DNA from: Elusimicrobiota bacterium
Lineage (GTDB): Bacteria; Elusimicrobiota; Elusimicrobia; UBA1565
NCBI GenBank assembly: GCA_041660925.1
Contig: JBAZVI010000002.1
Location: 310,001-374,000, forward strand
Direction of reading: 5' to 3'
DNA length: 64,000 bases
The translations under genes were made by a program, and so were the position numbers. Positions 6,181-17,070 of the stretch are shown here, piece by piece. A model generated the notes under the pieces. The model did not search any database. It saw nothing but the letters and a program-made list of their open reading frames with translations, and was not told the DNA's origin. Within the stretch, counting starts at the first letter, position 1. Every line of letters starts with the position of its first letter.

Positions 6181-9100
6181 AATCCTCTCCTGGTTCTCTC
6201 CGCGGCGAAGCGGACGGAAGGGTCCGGGTCGCTGAGAGCAAGGCGGTCGAGCTGCTTCTTGAAGCGGACGCGTTCGGCGATGAGCGGCGAGGGGAGGGCG
6301 AGGAGGCCCGCGAGCGCGGTCCGGCGCACCGAGGCGTCGCGGTCTCCGAGGGCCTTCCCGAGCAGGGGAAGGACCTTCTTTTCCGTCGTCTGGGAGACCC
6401 CGGCCGCCGCGAGCGCCCGCGTACGGGCTTCCGGGGCTCCGAGCGCTTTGCGGAGTTCCCCCTCCCCTTCGGCGCCCATCCGTCCGAGGCCGGCCGCGGC
6501 GCTCTCGCGCAGATAGGCGGAAGGATGGACGAGGAAGCGCGCGATGAGCGGGGCGTCCTCCCGGCGGCCGAGGGCGGAGAGTGCGACGAGCGCGGCCTGT
6601 ACGACTTCCGGTTCCTGATCGTCGAGAAGTCGGGCGAGGACCTTCCGCGCCTGCGGCTCTTGCGCGGCGCTTTCGGCGAGTTCGGCGCTCAACGCCGAGG
6701 CGTACGCGGCGGGTCGGGCTGAGAGCACGGCGGCGAAGGCCTTGAGGGTCGAGGGCGGCAGGGCGGAGAACGGGCTCGGGGCCGCGCGCAGGAGCGCGAC
6801 CCGCTCGTCGGCGGTCATCCCTTCTCCGAGCGCGAGGGCGGCGTAGAGGTCTCCCAGGCGCTGCTCCCCGAGGGAGCGGAGCCACTCCTCCTCCGCTTTC
6901 GACCCCGCGGGGAAGGCCGACGGCTTCAGGACGTAGGCGCGGGCGGCCTCGAGCAGGCGCAGGCGGCCCGGTTCCTGCCCGCGCCGGCGGGCGAGCAGGC
7001 TTCCGATCGTCCCGGCCGCGCCGCGGCGCAGGCGCCAATCCTCCGCGGTGGCGAGATCGACCGCCGGGCCGAGGGCTTCTTCTACCGGCAGGCCGCGCAG
7101 GAGCGGGGCCAGCGCCAGGCGCCGGACCGGCTCGGCTTTGGCGAGCTCGAGGAGGATCGTCCGGGAGAGGACCCGACCGAAAGCCGGGACCAGCGTCGAG
7201 AGCCAGAGGTTCGCGTCGAAGTTTCCGGCCGAGACGAGGCGCACGAGCTCAGAGCGCGCCTCCGCGGGGAGGGCCGCAAGCTTCGCGGCGGCGGCCATGC
7301 CGGTCTCGCCGTCGAGTCCGGAGGAGGAGGCCGCCTGGAGCCAGAGCGCGGCGCGCCCGGCGGGCGGGAGGGCCTCCGCCCGCCGCAGGAGCTCCTCAAG
7401 GCGGTCGCGCTCCGCGACGAAGGCGGTGCCGCGCTGGACGGCGGGCCATTCGGGCTTCGGCTCCGCGGGCGCGGCGAGGACGAGTCCCCCGACGCTCGCG
7501 CTCCAGGGGTCCGCGGCGAGCGCGAGCGGCCCAGCGAAGCTCGTCGAAGAGCCGGCGGCGTAGGTGTTCCTCTCTCCGTGGACCGCCAGCAATCCGTAGG
7601 AGGGAGCGCCGCGCTTGAGCGCTCCGCCCGCGGCGTCGGGGAGCTCGAGGCGGTTCCCGTTCCCCTGGATAAGCGACAGCGAGTGTCCGTTCACGTCGCC
7701 CTTCATCGTCGCCCATTCGCCTTGGCAGGAGTTCGAGCTTCCTTCGACGTCGAGGATGCCGACGCCGTAGTCCCAGCCGAGCGCCGGGCCGGCGCCCCAG
7801 ACGATGGAGCGGTTGTTCGAACCTCGCAGGATGAAAGTCCCCGCGGCCGTGTGCACTCCCGCTCCCTGGACGTAGCGGCGGCCCTGGACGCGGCAGCGGT
7901 CGCCTTCGACCGTGAGGAGCCCCAGCGAATGCCAGTAGCCGGCGCCCTGCGCCATGTAGGAGGCGTCCAGGGTGCAGCCGTCGCCCCGTACGCGGGCGAT
8001 GCCGATGCCGCCGGCCATCCAGGCGCGCGGGCCGTACCCGAAGCCTTGACTCATGCTGAGCGCCGCGAGCGGCTCGCGCGGGTCGGGCTCGACGAGCCCG
8101 CCGTCGAGATGGGCTCCCGCGCCCGCATGCGAGAAGATCCCGACGCCGCGCGTGAAGCCGAAGCCCTGCCCCGCCATGCGGACCTGAAAGCTCGACGTGT
8201 CCCCTCGCGAGCGGAAGAGACCCATGCCGAAGGCGCCCGCGCCCTGGCTGAAGCGTCCGCCGACGACCTTGGCTTCACCGTTCAGGAGCACCGCTCCCGC
8301 TCCGAACAGGCCGGCGCCGAGGGAGACGTCCCCCCCGCGCAGGACGACGCCCGCGCGCGCGCGCGGCAGCGCCAGGACCCCGACGCCGAAGGTCCCGGAG
8401 GCGGTTCCGGAAGAGGATCCGACGACGACCTCGGAGCTCAGATCCAGGACGACGCGGACCTCCCCCTCCCCCGCGGCCGCGGGCGCGCAGAGATAGGTGC
8501 TGCGGCCTCCCAGGTCGACGAGCAGCGCGACGCCTTCGAGGTCCTTCGCGGAGTATTCATCGTCGCCGAAGCCTCCGATCAGGAGGTCTCCCCCCTCCAT
8601 GGGAACGCGGGTCCGCCGCGGCCAGGCGTAGCCGTCCTCCTTCGGGGCCGCGATGCCCGCGGCGGCGGGCTCGAGCTCGTCGAGGACCCGGCGCGCCGCG
8701 GAGACGACCGCGCCGACGTCGAAGCGCTCGAGGACGCGGATGTCCGCGGGCGTCGGCTCGGGGTTCCCGTTCGTCACCCAGGCGCGCACCAGCTCCAGCG
8801 CGCGAGCGCGTTCGGGCGGAGAGAGCGAGGCGACGGCGCGGGCCATGTCTGCGCGCGCAGCGGAAATGGCCGCGAGGAGGCGCCCGACGGGCTCGGCGAC
8901 GGGTCTCAGGCCGGCGGGCAGTGCCGGCGGGAGCGGCGCGGCCTGAAAGGTGGACGGCTTCACCTCCAGGAGACCTGCGGCCTCATCGGCCATGGCGGAG
9001 AGCGTCGCCCCTCCTTCGCTCACGGCCTTCCCCGGGTGCGACGCGGGAGCGCGCAGGGCGTCTTCGACCGCCCGAAGCGTCATCGGCGTCGGCCAGCGGT

Positions 9101-9221
9101 CGGCTCGGACGGCGAGGTCTCCGGTCGAGATGCGCACGGCGTCCAGGGCGGCGGCGAAGGGCTGGTCGGGCTGGGCGCGGCAGGGCGTGGAGAGGAGGAT
9201 GAGGAGGAGCGCGGCGCTCAA
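6177..9221 (-). CDS. Secreted HEAT protein with glycine-rich QGxG repeats
   Basis: This 1014-residue protein starts at a TTG that overlaps the nuoI stop (TTGA), with AAGGA 7 nt upstream. The start gives a clear signal peptide (SAALLLILLSTPCRAQ). The central part (about residues 190-490) has a degenerate repeat of roughly 35-45 residues with QGAG or QGFG followed by a GxGxLxVxG strand and asparagine/glycine turns. This probably forms a beta-solenoid, and it is preceded by a GGFGDDEYS segment. The C-terminal 450 residues are HEAT-like helical repeats. No enzyme motif is seen. It would be periplasmic or surface-exposed. Its coupling to the complex I genes may be mere co-transcription; a role in assembly is speculation. 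Confidence 0.75.
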   Translation of the reverse strand: MSAALLLILLSTPCRAQPDQPFAAALDAVRISTGDLAVRADRWPTPMTLRAVEDALRAPASHPGKAVSEGGATLSAMADEAAGLLEVKPSTFQAAPLPPALPAGLRPVAEPVGRLLAAISAARADMARAVASLSPPERARALELVRAWVTNGNPEPTPADIRVLERFDVGAVVSAARRVLDELEPAAAGIAAPKEDGYAWPRRTRVPMEGGDLLIGGFGDDEYSAKDLEGVALLVDLGGRSTYLCAPAAAGEGEVRVVLDLSSEVVVGSSSGTASGTFGVGVLALPRARAGVVLRGGDVSLGAGLFGAGAVLLNGEAKVVGGRFSQGAGAFGMGLFRSRGDTSSFQVRMAGQGFGFTRGVGIFSHAGAGAHLDGGLVEPDPREPLAALSMSQGFGYGPRAWMAGGIGIARVRGDGCTLDASYMAQGAGYWHSLGLLTVEGDRCRVQGRRYVQGAGVHTAAGTFILRGSNNRSIVWGAGPALGWDYGVGILDVEGSSNSCQGEWATMKGDVNGHSLSLIQGNGNRLELPDAAGGALKRGAPSYGLLAVHGERNTYAAGSSTSFAGPLALAADPWSASVGGLVLAAPAEPKPEWPAVQRGTAFVAERDRLEELLRRAEALPPAGRAALWLQAASSSGLDGETGMAAAAKLAALPAEARSELVRLVSAGNFDANLWLSTLVPAFGRVLSRTILLELAKAEPVRRLALAPLLRGLPVEEALGPAVDLATAEDWRLRRGAAGTIGSLLARRRGQEPGRLRLLEAARAYVLKPSAFPAGSKAEEEWLRSLGEQRLGDLYAALALGEGMTADERVALLRAAPSPFSALPPSTLKAFAAVLSARPAAYASALSAELAESAAQEPQARKVLARLLDDQEPEVVQAALVALSALGRREDAPLIARFLVHPSAYLRESAAAGLGRMGAEGEGELRKALGAPEARTRALAAAGVSQTTEKKVLPLLGKALGDRDASVRRTALAGLLALPSPLIAERVRFKKQLDRLALSDPDPSVRFAAERTRRGL

Positions 9222-9781
9222 AGCGGGTCCTTGGACGGCCGGATCGGGAGCGCTTTGGGCTTGTCGCCGAGCAGTTCGTCGATGTGCCAGACCATGTCCT
9301 CGCGCGCGAAGGCCGAAAGCTCCACCTGGCGCGCGTCCATGCGGATGGCGTCCTCGGGGCAGGCTTCGACGCAGAAGCCGCAGAAGACGCATTCTCCGAG
9401 GTCGATGTCGAAGCTCTTCGCGCGCTTCTCGATCATGACCTCGGGGCTCTCCTCGGCGACGATGCGGATGCACTTGGCCGGGCAGACGGTCTCGCACATC
9501 ATGCAGGCCACGCAGCGCGGCGTGCCGTCCTCGCGCTTGAGGAGGCGGTGACGGGTGCGGGCCCGGCGGGCGACGACCGCGGGGTCCTCGGGATATTGGA
9601 TGGTGACGGCGCCGGGGAGCGTCTCGACGCCGAGCGCTCGCAGGGTGTGCCGCCAGAGGTTCACGAAGAAGTGACGCGAGGTGAGGAGGAGGCCCTTCCA
9701 GACCTCGATGAGGTAGACGCGCTCCGAGAGCCCCATCTCGGGCCGGAGGACCGGGACGACCTTCTGGCGGGGAAGGGTCAT
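9218..9781 (-). CDS. nuoI: NADH-quinone oxidoreductase subunit I
   Basis: This subunit carries the two [4Fe-4S] clusters (N6a and N6b) that pass electrons through the peripheral arm of complex I. Both CxxCxxCxxxCP motifs are intact: CVACMMCETVCP and CVFCGFCVEACP. At 187 residues it is a normal length. The start at 9781 overlaps the nuoH stop as ATGA; an in-frame ATG at 9793 is the alternative. The gene end overlaps the TTG start of the HEAT protein. Confidence 0.96.
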   Translation of the reverse strand: MTLPRQKVVPVLRPEMGLSERVYLIEVWKGLLLTSRHFFVNLWRHTLRALGVETLPGAVTIQYPEDPAVVARRARTRHRLLKREDGTPRCVACMMCETVCPAKCIRIVAEESPEVMIEKRAKSFDIDLGECVFCGFCVEACPEDAIRMDARQVELSAFAREDMVWHIDELLGDKPKALPIRPSKDPL

Positions 9782-10884
9782 CGCAATCCCCATATGATCC
9801 AGATCGTGGCGAGGAAGTTCATCAGGGACAGCGGAAGGAGGTTCTTCCAGCCGAGCGCGAGGAGCTGGTCGAAGCGGAAGCGCGGCAGGGTCCAGCGGAT
9901 CTGCATGAGCAGCCAGACGACCGCGCAGGTCTTGGCGATGAAGGCTCCGACGCCGATCAGCGCGAAGAGCGGCTGGGGCAGGCCGAGCAGGGAGAGCCCG
10001 GGGACGTGCCAGGCGCCGAGGAAGAGGGTCGTCGTCAGTCCCGCGAGGAGCACGGTCTCGACGAAGTCGGTGGTCATGAACATGCCGAACTTCATGCCGG
10101 AGTACTCGGTGAAGTAGCCGACGATCTCGGATTCCCCCTCGGGGAGGTCGAAGGGCGCGCGCTTGGTCTCGGCGGCGCCGGCGGTGAGGAAGAGGATCGC
10201 GGCCAGCGGCTGGAGGAAGATTCCCCAGGCCGGGAGGACTCCTCCGATCATATGGGCCTGGGCGCGCGCGGCCTCGGCGAGGTCGAGGGTCCCGTAGAGG
10301 AAGAGAGGGCCCGCGAGGATGGAGAGCATCGCCACCTCGTAGGAGATCATCTGCGCCGCCCCGCGCAGGCCGCCGAGCAGGGAGTAGGCGCTGCCGGAGG
10401 CCCAGCCCGCCATGACGACGCCGTGCACGCCCACGCCGAGCATCGCGAGCACGAAGACGATCCCGGAGCCCATCGGCAGCGGCTGGAGACTCCAGGAGCG
10501 GCCGAGGAAGTCGATGTGATCCCCGAAGGGCAGGGCGGCGAGGCAGAGCGCGGCGAAGCCGAGGCTGAAGGCCGGGGCGAGGTCGTGCCAGGGCCGCAGG
10601 CCCTTGGGCGGGATGAAGTCCTCCTTCGTGAGGAGCTTGATCGCGTCGGAGAAGATGTGGAAGAGGCCGAGGACCCGGAAGCCGAAGATGGAGGCGCGGT
10701 TGGCGCCGATCCGGTCCTGGAGCAAAGCGCTCTGCTTGCGCTCGACCCAGCTCAGGAGGGCGGCCATGCCCATCCCGAAGTTCACCGCGAAGAGGACGAG
10801 GACGAGCGACCAGGCGCCCTGGACGAGGCGGGGGTCGAGGGACTCGAGGAGGCAGGACAGCCGGCAGCTCAGGAGGCAGCTCAT
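9778..10884 (-). CDS. nuoH: NADH-quinone oxidoreductase subunit H
   Basis: This is the membrane subunit at the junction of the peripheral and membrane arms, forming part of the quinone chamber. It has 368 residues and about eight hydrophobic segments. The family hallmarks are present: a WVERKQSALLQDRIGANRA loop after the first segment, an acidic cytoplasmic loop with FDLPEGESEIV near residue 250, and EYSGMKFGMF after it. The N-terminus is unusual, with three cysteines in the first 12 residues. ATGA overlaps link it to nuoG upstream and nuoI downstream. Confidence 0.96.
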   Translation of the reverse strand: MSCLLSCRLSCLLESLDPRLVQGAWSLVLVLFAVNFGMGMAALLSWVERKQSALLQDRIGANRASIFGFRVLGLFHIFSDAIKLLTKEDFIPPKGLRPWHDLAPAFSLGFAALCLAALPFGDHIDFLGRSWSLQPLPMGSGIVFVLAMLGVGVHGVVMAGWASGSAYSLLGGLRGAAQMISYEVAMLSILAGPLFLYGTLDLAEAARAQAHMIGGVLPAWGIFLQPLAAILFLTAGAAETKRAPFDLPEGESEIVGYFTEYSGMKFGMFMTTDFVETVLLAGLTTTLFLGAWHVPGLSLLGLPQPLFALIGVGAFIAKTCAVVWLLMQIRWTLPRFRFDQLLALGWKNLLPLSLMNFLATIWIIWGLR

Positions 10885-12494
10885 CGCAGGAGCTCCCCCC
10901 CGGCAGGCAGGTCGAAGGAGAGCCCGGAGAAGGGCTTCTCCTCCTTCGCGAGCGCGGCGAAGACGGCGGCGGCCGAGTCCGGGCTGAACTCGGCGCCGAG
11001 CCCGCGCAGGACCCCGGCGAAGAGCGCCCAGTCGGGCCGGGCTTCTCCGAGCGGGGAGAGCGCCTTGCGGGCGCGCTGGAGGCGGCCCTCGAAGTTCGCG
11101 TAGGTCGCGTCCTTCTCGAAGGGCGAGGCGGAGGGCAGGACCCAGCGGGCGGCGCCGGTGAAGAGGTTCGCGCGCGCGCCCTGGTGGAGCGTGAAGGGCA
11201 GGCGGGCGAGGGTGTCGAGCATCCCGTCGCCGAGCACGGCGAGCGGGTCGCGGTCGACGGCGTAGACGCCCCAGACTTTACCGGAGCGGAGCCCTTCGCG
11301 CAGGGCGTCCCACGAGCTCTCCCGCACCCGCGAGCCGAAGCTGAGGGCCTGGGCGCCGCGGAGGTTCGCGACCTTCTCCCTGCGGCGCAGGAGGGCGTCC
11401 TCCTCCCCGAGCCCATCAGGGCCCGGAGCGACCAGGACGTGTCCGGCCTTGAGGCGCTCGGAGAAGAGCTTCTTCGCCGCGTAGAGGTCCTCGCAGGAGA
11501 GCGAGGCGCTCAGCACGACGGCGAGTCCCTCGGGGCCCTTCGTCCGGCAGAGCTCGGAGAGTTCGGCGGCGACGAGCTTGAGCGCGTCGTCCGTCGCAAC
11601 GGCGCCGGGGGCCTTCCCCTTCATGAGGGAGGAGGCGCTCAGGCGCGCAGGGCCGTCGGTCCAGGCGAAGCCGTAACGGCCTTCGTCGCACATCCACCAG
11701 CCGTTGACCGCCGGGTTCTGCCGGGGCTTGAGCCGGGCCAGTCGGCGGCCGCCGTTGTGCCAGGGCCGGAGCGTGCTCGTATGGACGTCGATCGAGCAGC
11801 CGCGCGCGCAGCCGGTGCAGACCGATGGGGCGCTGTCGAGGTACCAGACGCGGACCTGGAAGCGGAAGTCCTTGTCGGTCAGCGCGCCGACGGGGCAGAG
11901 GTCCACGACGTTGCCGGAATACGGGTTGTCGAGGCGCTTGCCCGGCGCGAGGCCGATCTCGCTGCGGTCGCCGCGCTGGAAGATGCCGAGCTCGTGGGTC
12001 TTCGGGACCTCGGAGCAGAAGCGGGTGCAGCGCGAGCAGAGGACGCAGCGCTCGGCGTCGAGCATCACATGGGGGCCGAGATCGACGCGCTTGGCCTTGT
12101 GGCGCTTGTCCTCCTTCACGGTGCTCGCATAGAGCCCGTAGCGCTGGTAGTAGTCCTGGAGCATGCACTCGCCGGCCTGGTCGCAGACCGGGCAGTCGAG
12201 CGGGTGGTTGACGAGGTGGAACTCGAGCGAGGAGGCCTGGGCGCGGCGCGCGAGCTCGGAGTCGGTGCGCACGACCATCCCGGCCTTCGCGTTCAGACGG
12301 CAGGCGACCTGGAGCTTCGGCATCCCCTCCACCTGGACCAGGCAGAGCCGGCAGACGCCGGGGTTCCCGAGGGCCGGGTGGTAGCAGTAGTGAGGGATCT
12401 CGAGGCCGGTCTTCTTCGCCGCTTCGATGACAAGCGTCCCCTCAGGCACCGTGACGCTCTTCCCGTCGATGCTCAGGGTGATGTCTGCCGCCAT
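10881..12494 (-). CDS. nuoG: NADH-quinone oxidoreductase subunit G (short form)
   Basis: This iron-sulfur subunit of complex I is 537 residues long, well below the roughly 700-900 of canonical NuoG. The N-terminal ferredoxin domain has its [2Fe-2S] cysteines (HYCYHP, GVCRLC, VAC), then the histidine/cysteine set around CPVCDQAGEC (N5), then CVLCSRCTRFC with CPVGAL (N4). A further VCTGCARGC motif starts the molybdopterin-like region (N7-type). The remaining molybdopterin-fold part is strongly shortened and has no catalytic signature. The start lies 2 nt from the nuoEF stop, the only inner junction between nuoF and nuoI without a 4-nt overlap, next to a palindromic repeat. Confidence 0.93.
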   Translation of the reverse strand: MAADITLSIDGKSVTVPEGTLVIEAAKKTGLEIPHYCYHPALGNPGVCRLCLVQVEGMPKLQVACRLNAKAGMVVRTDSELARRAQASSLEFHLVNHPLDCPVCDQAGECMLQDYYQRYGLYASTVKEDKRHKAKRVDLGPHVMLDAERCVLCSRCTRFCSEVPKTHELGIFQRGDRSEIGLAPGKRLDNPYSGNVVDLCPVGALTDKDFRFQVRVWYLDSAPSVCTGCARGCSIDVHTSTLRPWHNGGRRLARLKPRQNPAVNGWWMCDEGRYGFAWTDGPARLSASSLMKGKAPGAVATDDALKLVAAELSELCRTKGPEGLAVVLSASLSCEDLYAAKKLFSERLKAGHVLVAPGPDGLGEEDALLRRREKVANLRGAQALSFGSRVRESSWDALREGLRSGKVWGVYAVDRDPLAVLGDGMLDTLARLPFTLHQGARANLFTGAARWVLPSASPFEKDATYANFEGRLQRARKALSPLGEARPDWALFAGVLRGLGAEFSPDSAAAVFAALAKEEKPFSGLSFDLPAGGELLR

Positions 12495-12495
12495 A

Positions 12496-14300
12496 TTATC
12501 TCCCCTCTCCCGCCCCGCCGGGAGAGGGGGCGGGGGTGAGGGGCTGGGACGCGGCTCCGGCGCTGGAGCGTCCCAGCCGGCGGTCGAAGTCCTCGGGGAA
12601 CTTCTCGATCATCGCCTTCGCGACCATGCCCACGGTGTCTCCGAGCGCGCAGATGACGCGGCCGGTGACGTTCTCGCCGATGCGCACGAGGTTCGCCTTG
12701 TCCTCGGGGACCCCGCCGCCGCCGAGGATCCTCCGCAGGATGCGCTCCACCCAGCCCGAGCCCTCGCGGCAGGGGGTGCACTGCCCGCAGCTCTCGTGCC
12801 AGAGGAAGCGCTCGATGACATGCAGGACCTCGACCATGTCCGCCGTCTCGTCGAGGACGACGACCCCCCCGGCGCCGAGGAAGGAGCCGGCCGTACGGAG
12901 CGCGTCGAAATCGAGCTTCACGGCGGCGGCCTCGGCCGCGGTGAGCACCGGGGTCGAGGTGCCTCCGGGGATGACGGCCTTCAGGCGGCGGCCGCCGCGC
13001 ACGCCGCCGCAGGCCGCGAGGAGGACGCTCATCGGCGTCCCCATGGGGAACTCGTAGACGCCCGGCCGCTCGACGTCGCCGCTGACGGAGTACACGTTCG
13101 TGCCGCCGCTGCGAGGGACGCCGAGCTTCGCGAACGCCGCTCCCCCGTCGCGCACGATCGCGCGCAGCATCATGAGGGTCTCGACGTTGTTGACCACCGT
13201 GGGACAGCCGAGCAGGCCCGCGACCGTCGGGAACGGCGGGGGCTGGCGGGGCTGGGCCTTCTTCCCCTCCAGGGTCTCGATGAGGGCGGTGTCGCAGCCC
13301 GAGATGTAGGCGTTCGCGCCGGAGACCACGAGGATCTCCCGATCGGTCGCGCCGGCCGCGCGGGCCTCGGCGATCGCGGTCTCGAGGACGCGCTTCTGGA
13401 AGGCGTACTCGCCGCGCAGGAAGATGAAGACGCCGTCGGCATCGAGGGCGCGGGCGGCGATGCAGAGGCCCTCGAGCAGGCCGTGGGGGTCTCGCTCCAT
13501 GAGGACGCGGTCCTTGTAGCAGCCGGGCTCGCTCTCGTCGGCGTTGGCGATGAGGTAGTGCGGGGCCTGGCGCTGGGACTTCGGCGGGACGGTCTCCCAT
13601 TTCATGCCGGCCGGGAAGCCGGCGCCTCCGAGCCCGCGCAGGTTCGCCGACTTCACTTCGGCGAGGAGGGCGGAAGGCTCCATCCCCTTCGCCTTCTCGA
13701 GGGCGGCGTAGCCGCCGAAGCGGCGGTAGGTCTCCAGGCGGTGCAGGGAGGGCTCCGAGAAATGGGTCGTCAGCACCCGGGGGGCGCCGTCCGCGGGAGG
13801 GGCGTAGAGCCGCGGTTCGACGGGCTTCGGGCGCTTCCCGGCCTTCAGGTCGGCGACGAGCGCATCGAGGAAGGCGGGCGTCCCCGCTCCGAGGAGCTCG
13901 TCGTCGAGCGCGACGGCGGGCGCGTGGTCGCAGGCCCCGAGGCACTCGACAGCCTCCCAGGAGAGGAGGCCGTCGGGAGTCGTCTGGCCTTCCGGGCCGA
14001 GCGCGCGGTGCAGGTGCCCGACGAGGTCTCCCGCGCCCCGCCGCTGGCATGAGAGGTTGCGGCAGACGCAGAGACGGTGCCTGCCGGCATGTTCCGCCGT
14101 GAAGTACGGGAAGAAGGTCGCGACCTCATGGACGCGGGCGGCGGGCAGACCGAAGAGGGCCGCGAGCTCGGCCTCGGCCTCCGGCGCGACGCGGCCCTGG
14201 CGGCGCTGAACCTCTCGAAGGGCCTCGACGAGGCCCATGGCGGGTTCCGGGTAGCGCTTCGTGAGGGCCTCGAGGGCCGCGCGGAGCTCGGGAGTCATGC

Positions 14301-14304
<4 letters not shown>
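12496..14304 (-). CDS. nuoEF: NADH-quinone oxidoreductase subunits E and F fused
   Basis: This is one 602-residue protein. Residues 1-160 are NuoE-like (thioredoxin fold with the N1a [2Fe-2S] cysteines CRNLSC and CLGAC). Residues from about 185 to 580 are NuoF: FMN/NADH-binding GLGGAGFPAGMKW, then NADESEPGCYKDR, then the N3 [4Fe-4S] motif SCGQCTPCREG. No stop or internal start with ribosome binding site separates the two halves. The ATG overlaps the nuoD stop as ATGA. The last two dozen residues, ending in PLTPAPSPGGAGEGR, are encoded by a GC-rich palindromic repeat and look like an added tail. Confidence 0.95.
12502..12529. repeat. Palindromic repeat inside the nuoF 3-prime end
   Basis: An 11-bp perfect stem with arms CCCCTCTCCCG and CGGGAGAGGGG surrounds a 6-nt loop and is followed by a CGGGGGTGAGG tract. 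On the minus strand it reads as part of nuoF (LTPAPSP peptide). It resembles the dispersed REP-like elements that encode LTPALSP-type peptides in many bacteria. A related sequence lies at 46365-46494. Confidence 0.7.
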
Positions 14305-15628
<1,324 letters not shown>

Positions 15629-15632
<4 letters not shown>

Positions 15633-16234
15633 GGCGCGGGCCTCGGGCGCAGCTCCCTCTCGGGAGCGGCGGCGGGAGCGTCCTTCGGACCGATGCGCGG
15701 CTGGCGGCGGCGGATGGGGTAGTCCTTGCGCAGCGGATGGCCCTGGAACTCGTCGTACATCAGGATGCGGCGGATGTCGGGACGGTCGCTGAAGCCGAGC
15801 CCGAACATGTCCCAGACCTCGCGCTCGAGCCAGTCGGCGTTCGGCCAGAGGTCGCGGACCGAGCGCGTGCCGTTCTCGGTCCGGACCCAGACGTCGAGGG
15901 CGACGCGGCGGCGCGGCAGGCCGCTCTCCGCCTCGAGGTCCATGAGGCGGTAGACGAGCTTGAAGCGCTGCGGCGGACGCGGAGCCTCCCAGCGGCGGCC
16001 GCGTTCGGGGTGCGAGGGCGACGGCCGCGCGGGCGCGGCGCCGTAGCCGAGGTAGTCCACGCAGGTCAGGTCGACGAGCACGTTGAAGCCCTCGTCCTTG
16101 AGGAGCTCGAGCGCCTTGCGCGCGGCTTCCTGCTCGACGGCGACGACGCCGTCGAAGCCGGAGCCGGCGTGTCCGGTCACCGCGGAGGGACCGAGGAGGC
16201 CCCGAAGCTTCTCGCAGAGCTCGACGCCGTTCAT
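15629..16234 (-). CDS. nuoC: NADH-quinone oxidoreductase subunit C
   Basis: This 30-kDa-type subunit of the peripheral arm has 201 residues. The family signature ADWLEREVWDMFGL, followed by HPLRKDYP, is intact near residues 130-180. A proline- and arginine-rich insert (about residues 65-90) separates the two halves of the domain and the C-terminus is rich in proline and arginine. It is separate from nuoD, unlike the NuoCD fusion of enterobacteria. Both ends overlap their neighbours as ATGA. Confidence 0.95.
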
Positions 16235-16710
16235 AGTCCGGCCTTCCGTCCGTCGCGCTGGATCTTCTCCTGCAGCATCATCAGGCCCTTGAGCACGGCC
16301 TCCGGGCGCGGCGGGCAGCCCGGGATGTAGAGGTCGACCGGCACGATCGTGTCGATGCCCTGCACCGTCGCGTAGTTGTCGTAGAAGCCGCCCGTGCAGG
16401 TGCAGACGCCGAAGGCGACGACCCACTTCGGCGAGGCCATCTGCTCGTAGATGCGGCGAAGGACCGGCGAGATCTTATGGCTGATGGTGCCGACGACCAT
16501 GAGGAGGTCGGCCTGGCGCGGCGAGAAGCGCGGGAAGGCGGCGCCGAAGCGGTCGAGGTCGTAGTGGGAGCAGGAGACCGACATGTACTCCATCCCGCAG
16601 CAGGCGGTGACGAAGGGGTACGGGAAGAGCGAGAACTTGCGCGCCCAGCCGACGGCGTCGTCGAGCCGCGAGACGAGGATGCCGGGGGCTTCGATCTGTT
16701 CCAGTCCCAT
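16231..16710 (-). CDS. nuoB: NADH-quinone oxidoreductase subunit B
   Basis: This subunit carries cluster N2, the last iron-sulfur cluster before quinone. The four ligands are visible as the CC pair in TACCGMEY, the cysteine in GVCTCTGG, and the cysteine in IPGCPPRPE. The ATG at 16710 matches the usual NuoB N-terminus (MGLEQ); an in-frame GTG at 16728, overlapping nuoA, would add six residues. It overlaps nuoC as ATGA. Confidence 0.95.
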   Translation of the reverse strand: MGLEQIEAPGILVSRLDDAVGWARKFSLFPYPFVTACCGMEYMSVSCSHYDLDRFGAAFPRFSPRQADLLMVVGTISHKISPVLRRIYEQMASPKWVVAFGVCTCTGGFYDNYATVQGIDTIVPVDLYIPGCPPRPEAVLKGLMMLQEKIQRDGRKAGL

Positions 16711-16718
16711 GGGGTCGC

Positions 16719-17069
16719 TCAGTCGCACTCCAGGGCGCCCTTGCGCCAGACATAGGCGAGGGTCAGCCCGACCAGCAGGATGAAGACCGTCATCGAGACC
16801 ATCGCGCCGAGGGTGAGCGAGTCGCGCAGCAGGACCCAGGGGGCGAGGAAGGCGAGGTCCACGTCGAAGACGACGAAGAGCACGGCGAGGCGGCTGTAGG
16901 AGACGCTCATGCGCCCGAGCGGGGAGCCGCAGGGAGGCATGCCGGTCTCGTAGGGTACGCCCTTCTCCCCCTTGAAGCGGCGGCGCGGGCCGAGCAGCGC
17001 CGAGGCGAAGCTCATCCCTCCCGCGAGGGCCAGGACGATGAGGACGTTGAGGATGAACGCGATGGCCAT
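16719..17069 (-). CDS. nuoA: NADH-quinone oxidoreductase subunit A
   Basis: This is a small membrane subunit of 116 residues with three hydrophobic segments. The conserved first loop (KGVPYETGMPPCGSP) and the acidic FDVDLAFLAPW helix of NuoA are both present. It follows nuoN by a single base, so the membrane-arm gene block runs directly into the peripheral-arm block. Confidence 0.95.
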   Translation of the reverse strand: MAIAFILNVLIVLALAGGMSFASALLGPRRRFKGEKGVPYETGMPPCGSPLGRMSVSYSRLAVLFVVFDVDLAFLAPWVLLRDSLTLGAMVSMTVFILLVGLTLAYVWRKGALECD

Positions 17070-17070
17070 G

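Noticed and set aside
5068..9551. Long plus-strand frames opposite uraA and the HEAT protein
   Set aside because: They have no recognisable domains and mirror the codon bias of the real minus-strand genes.
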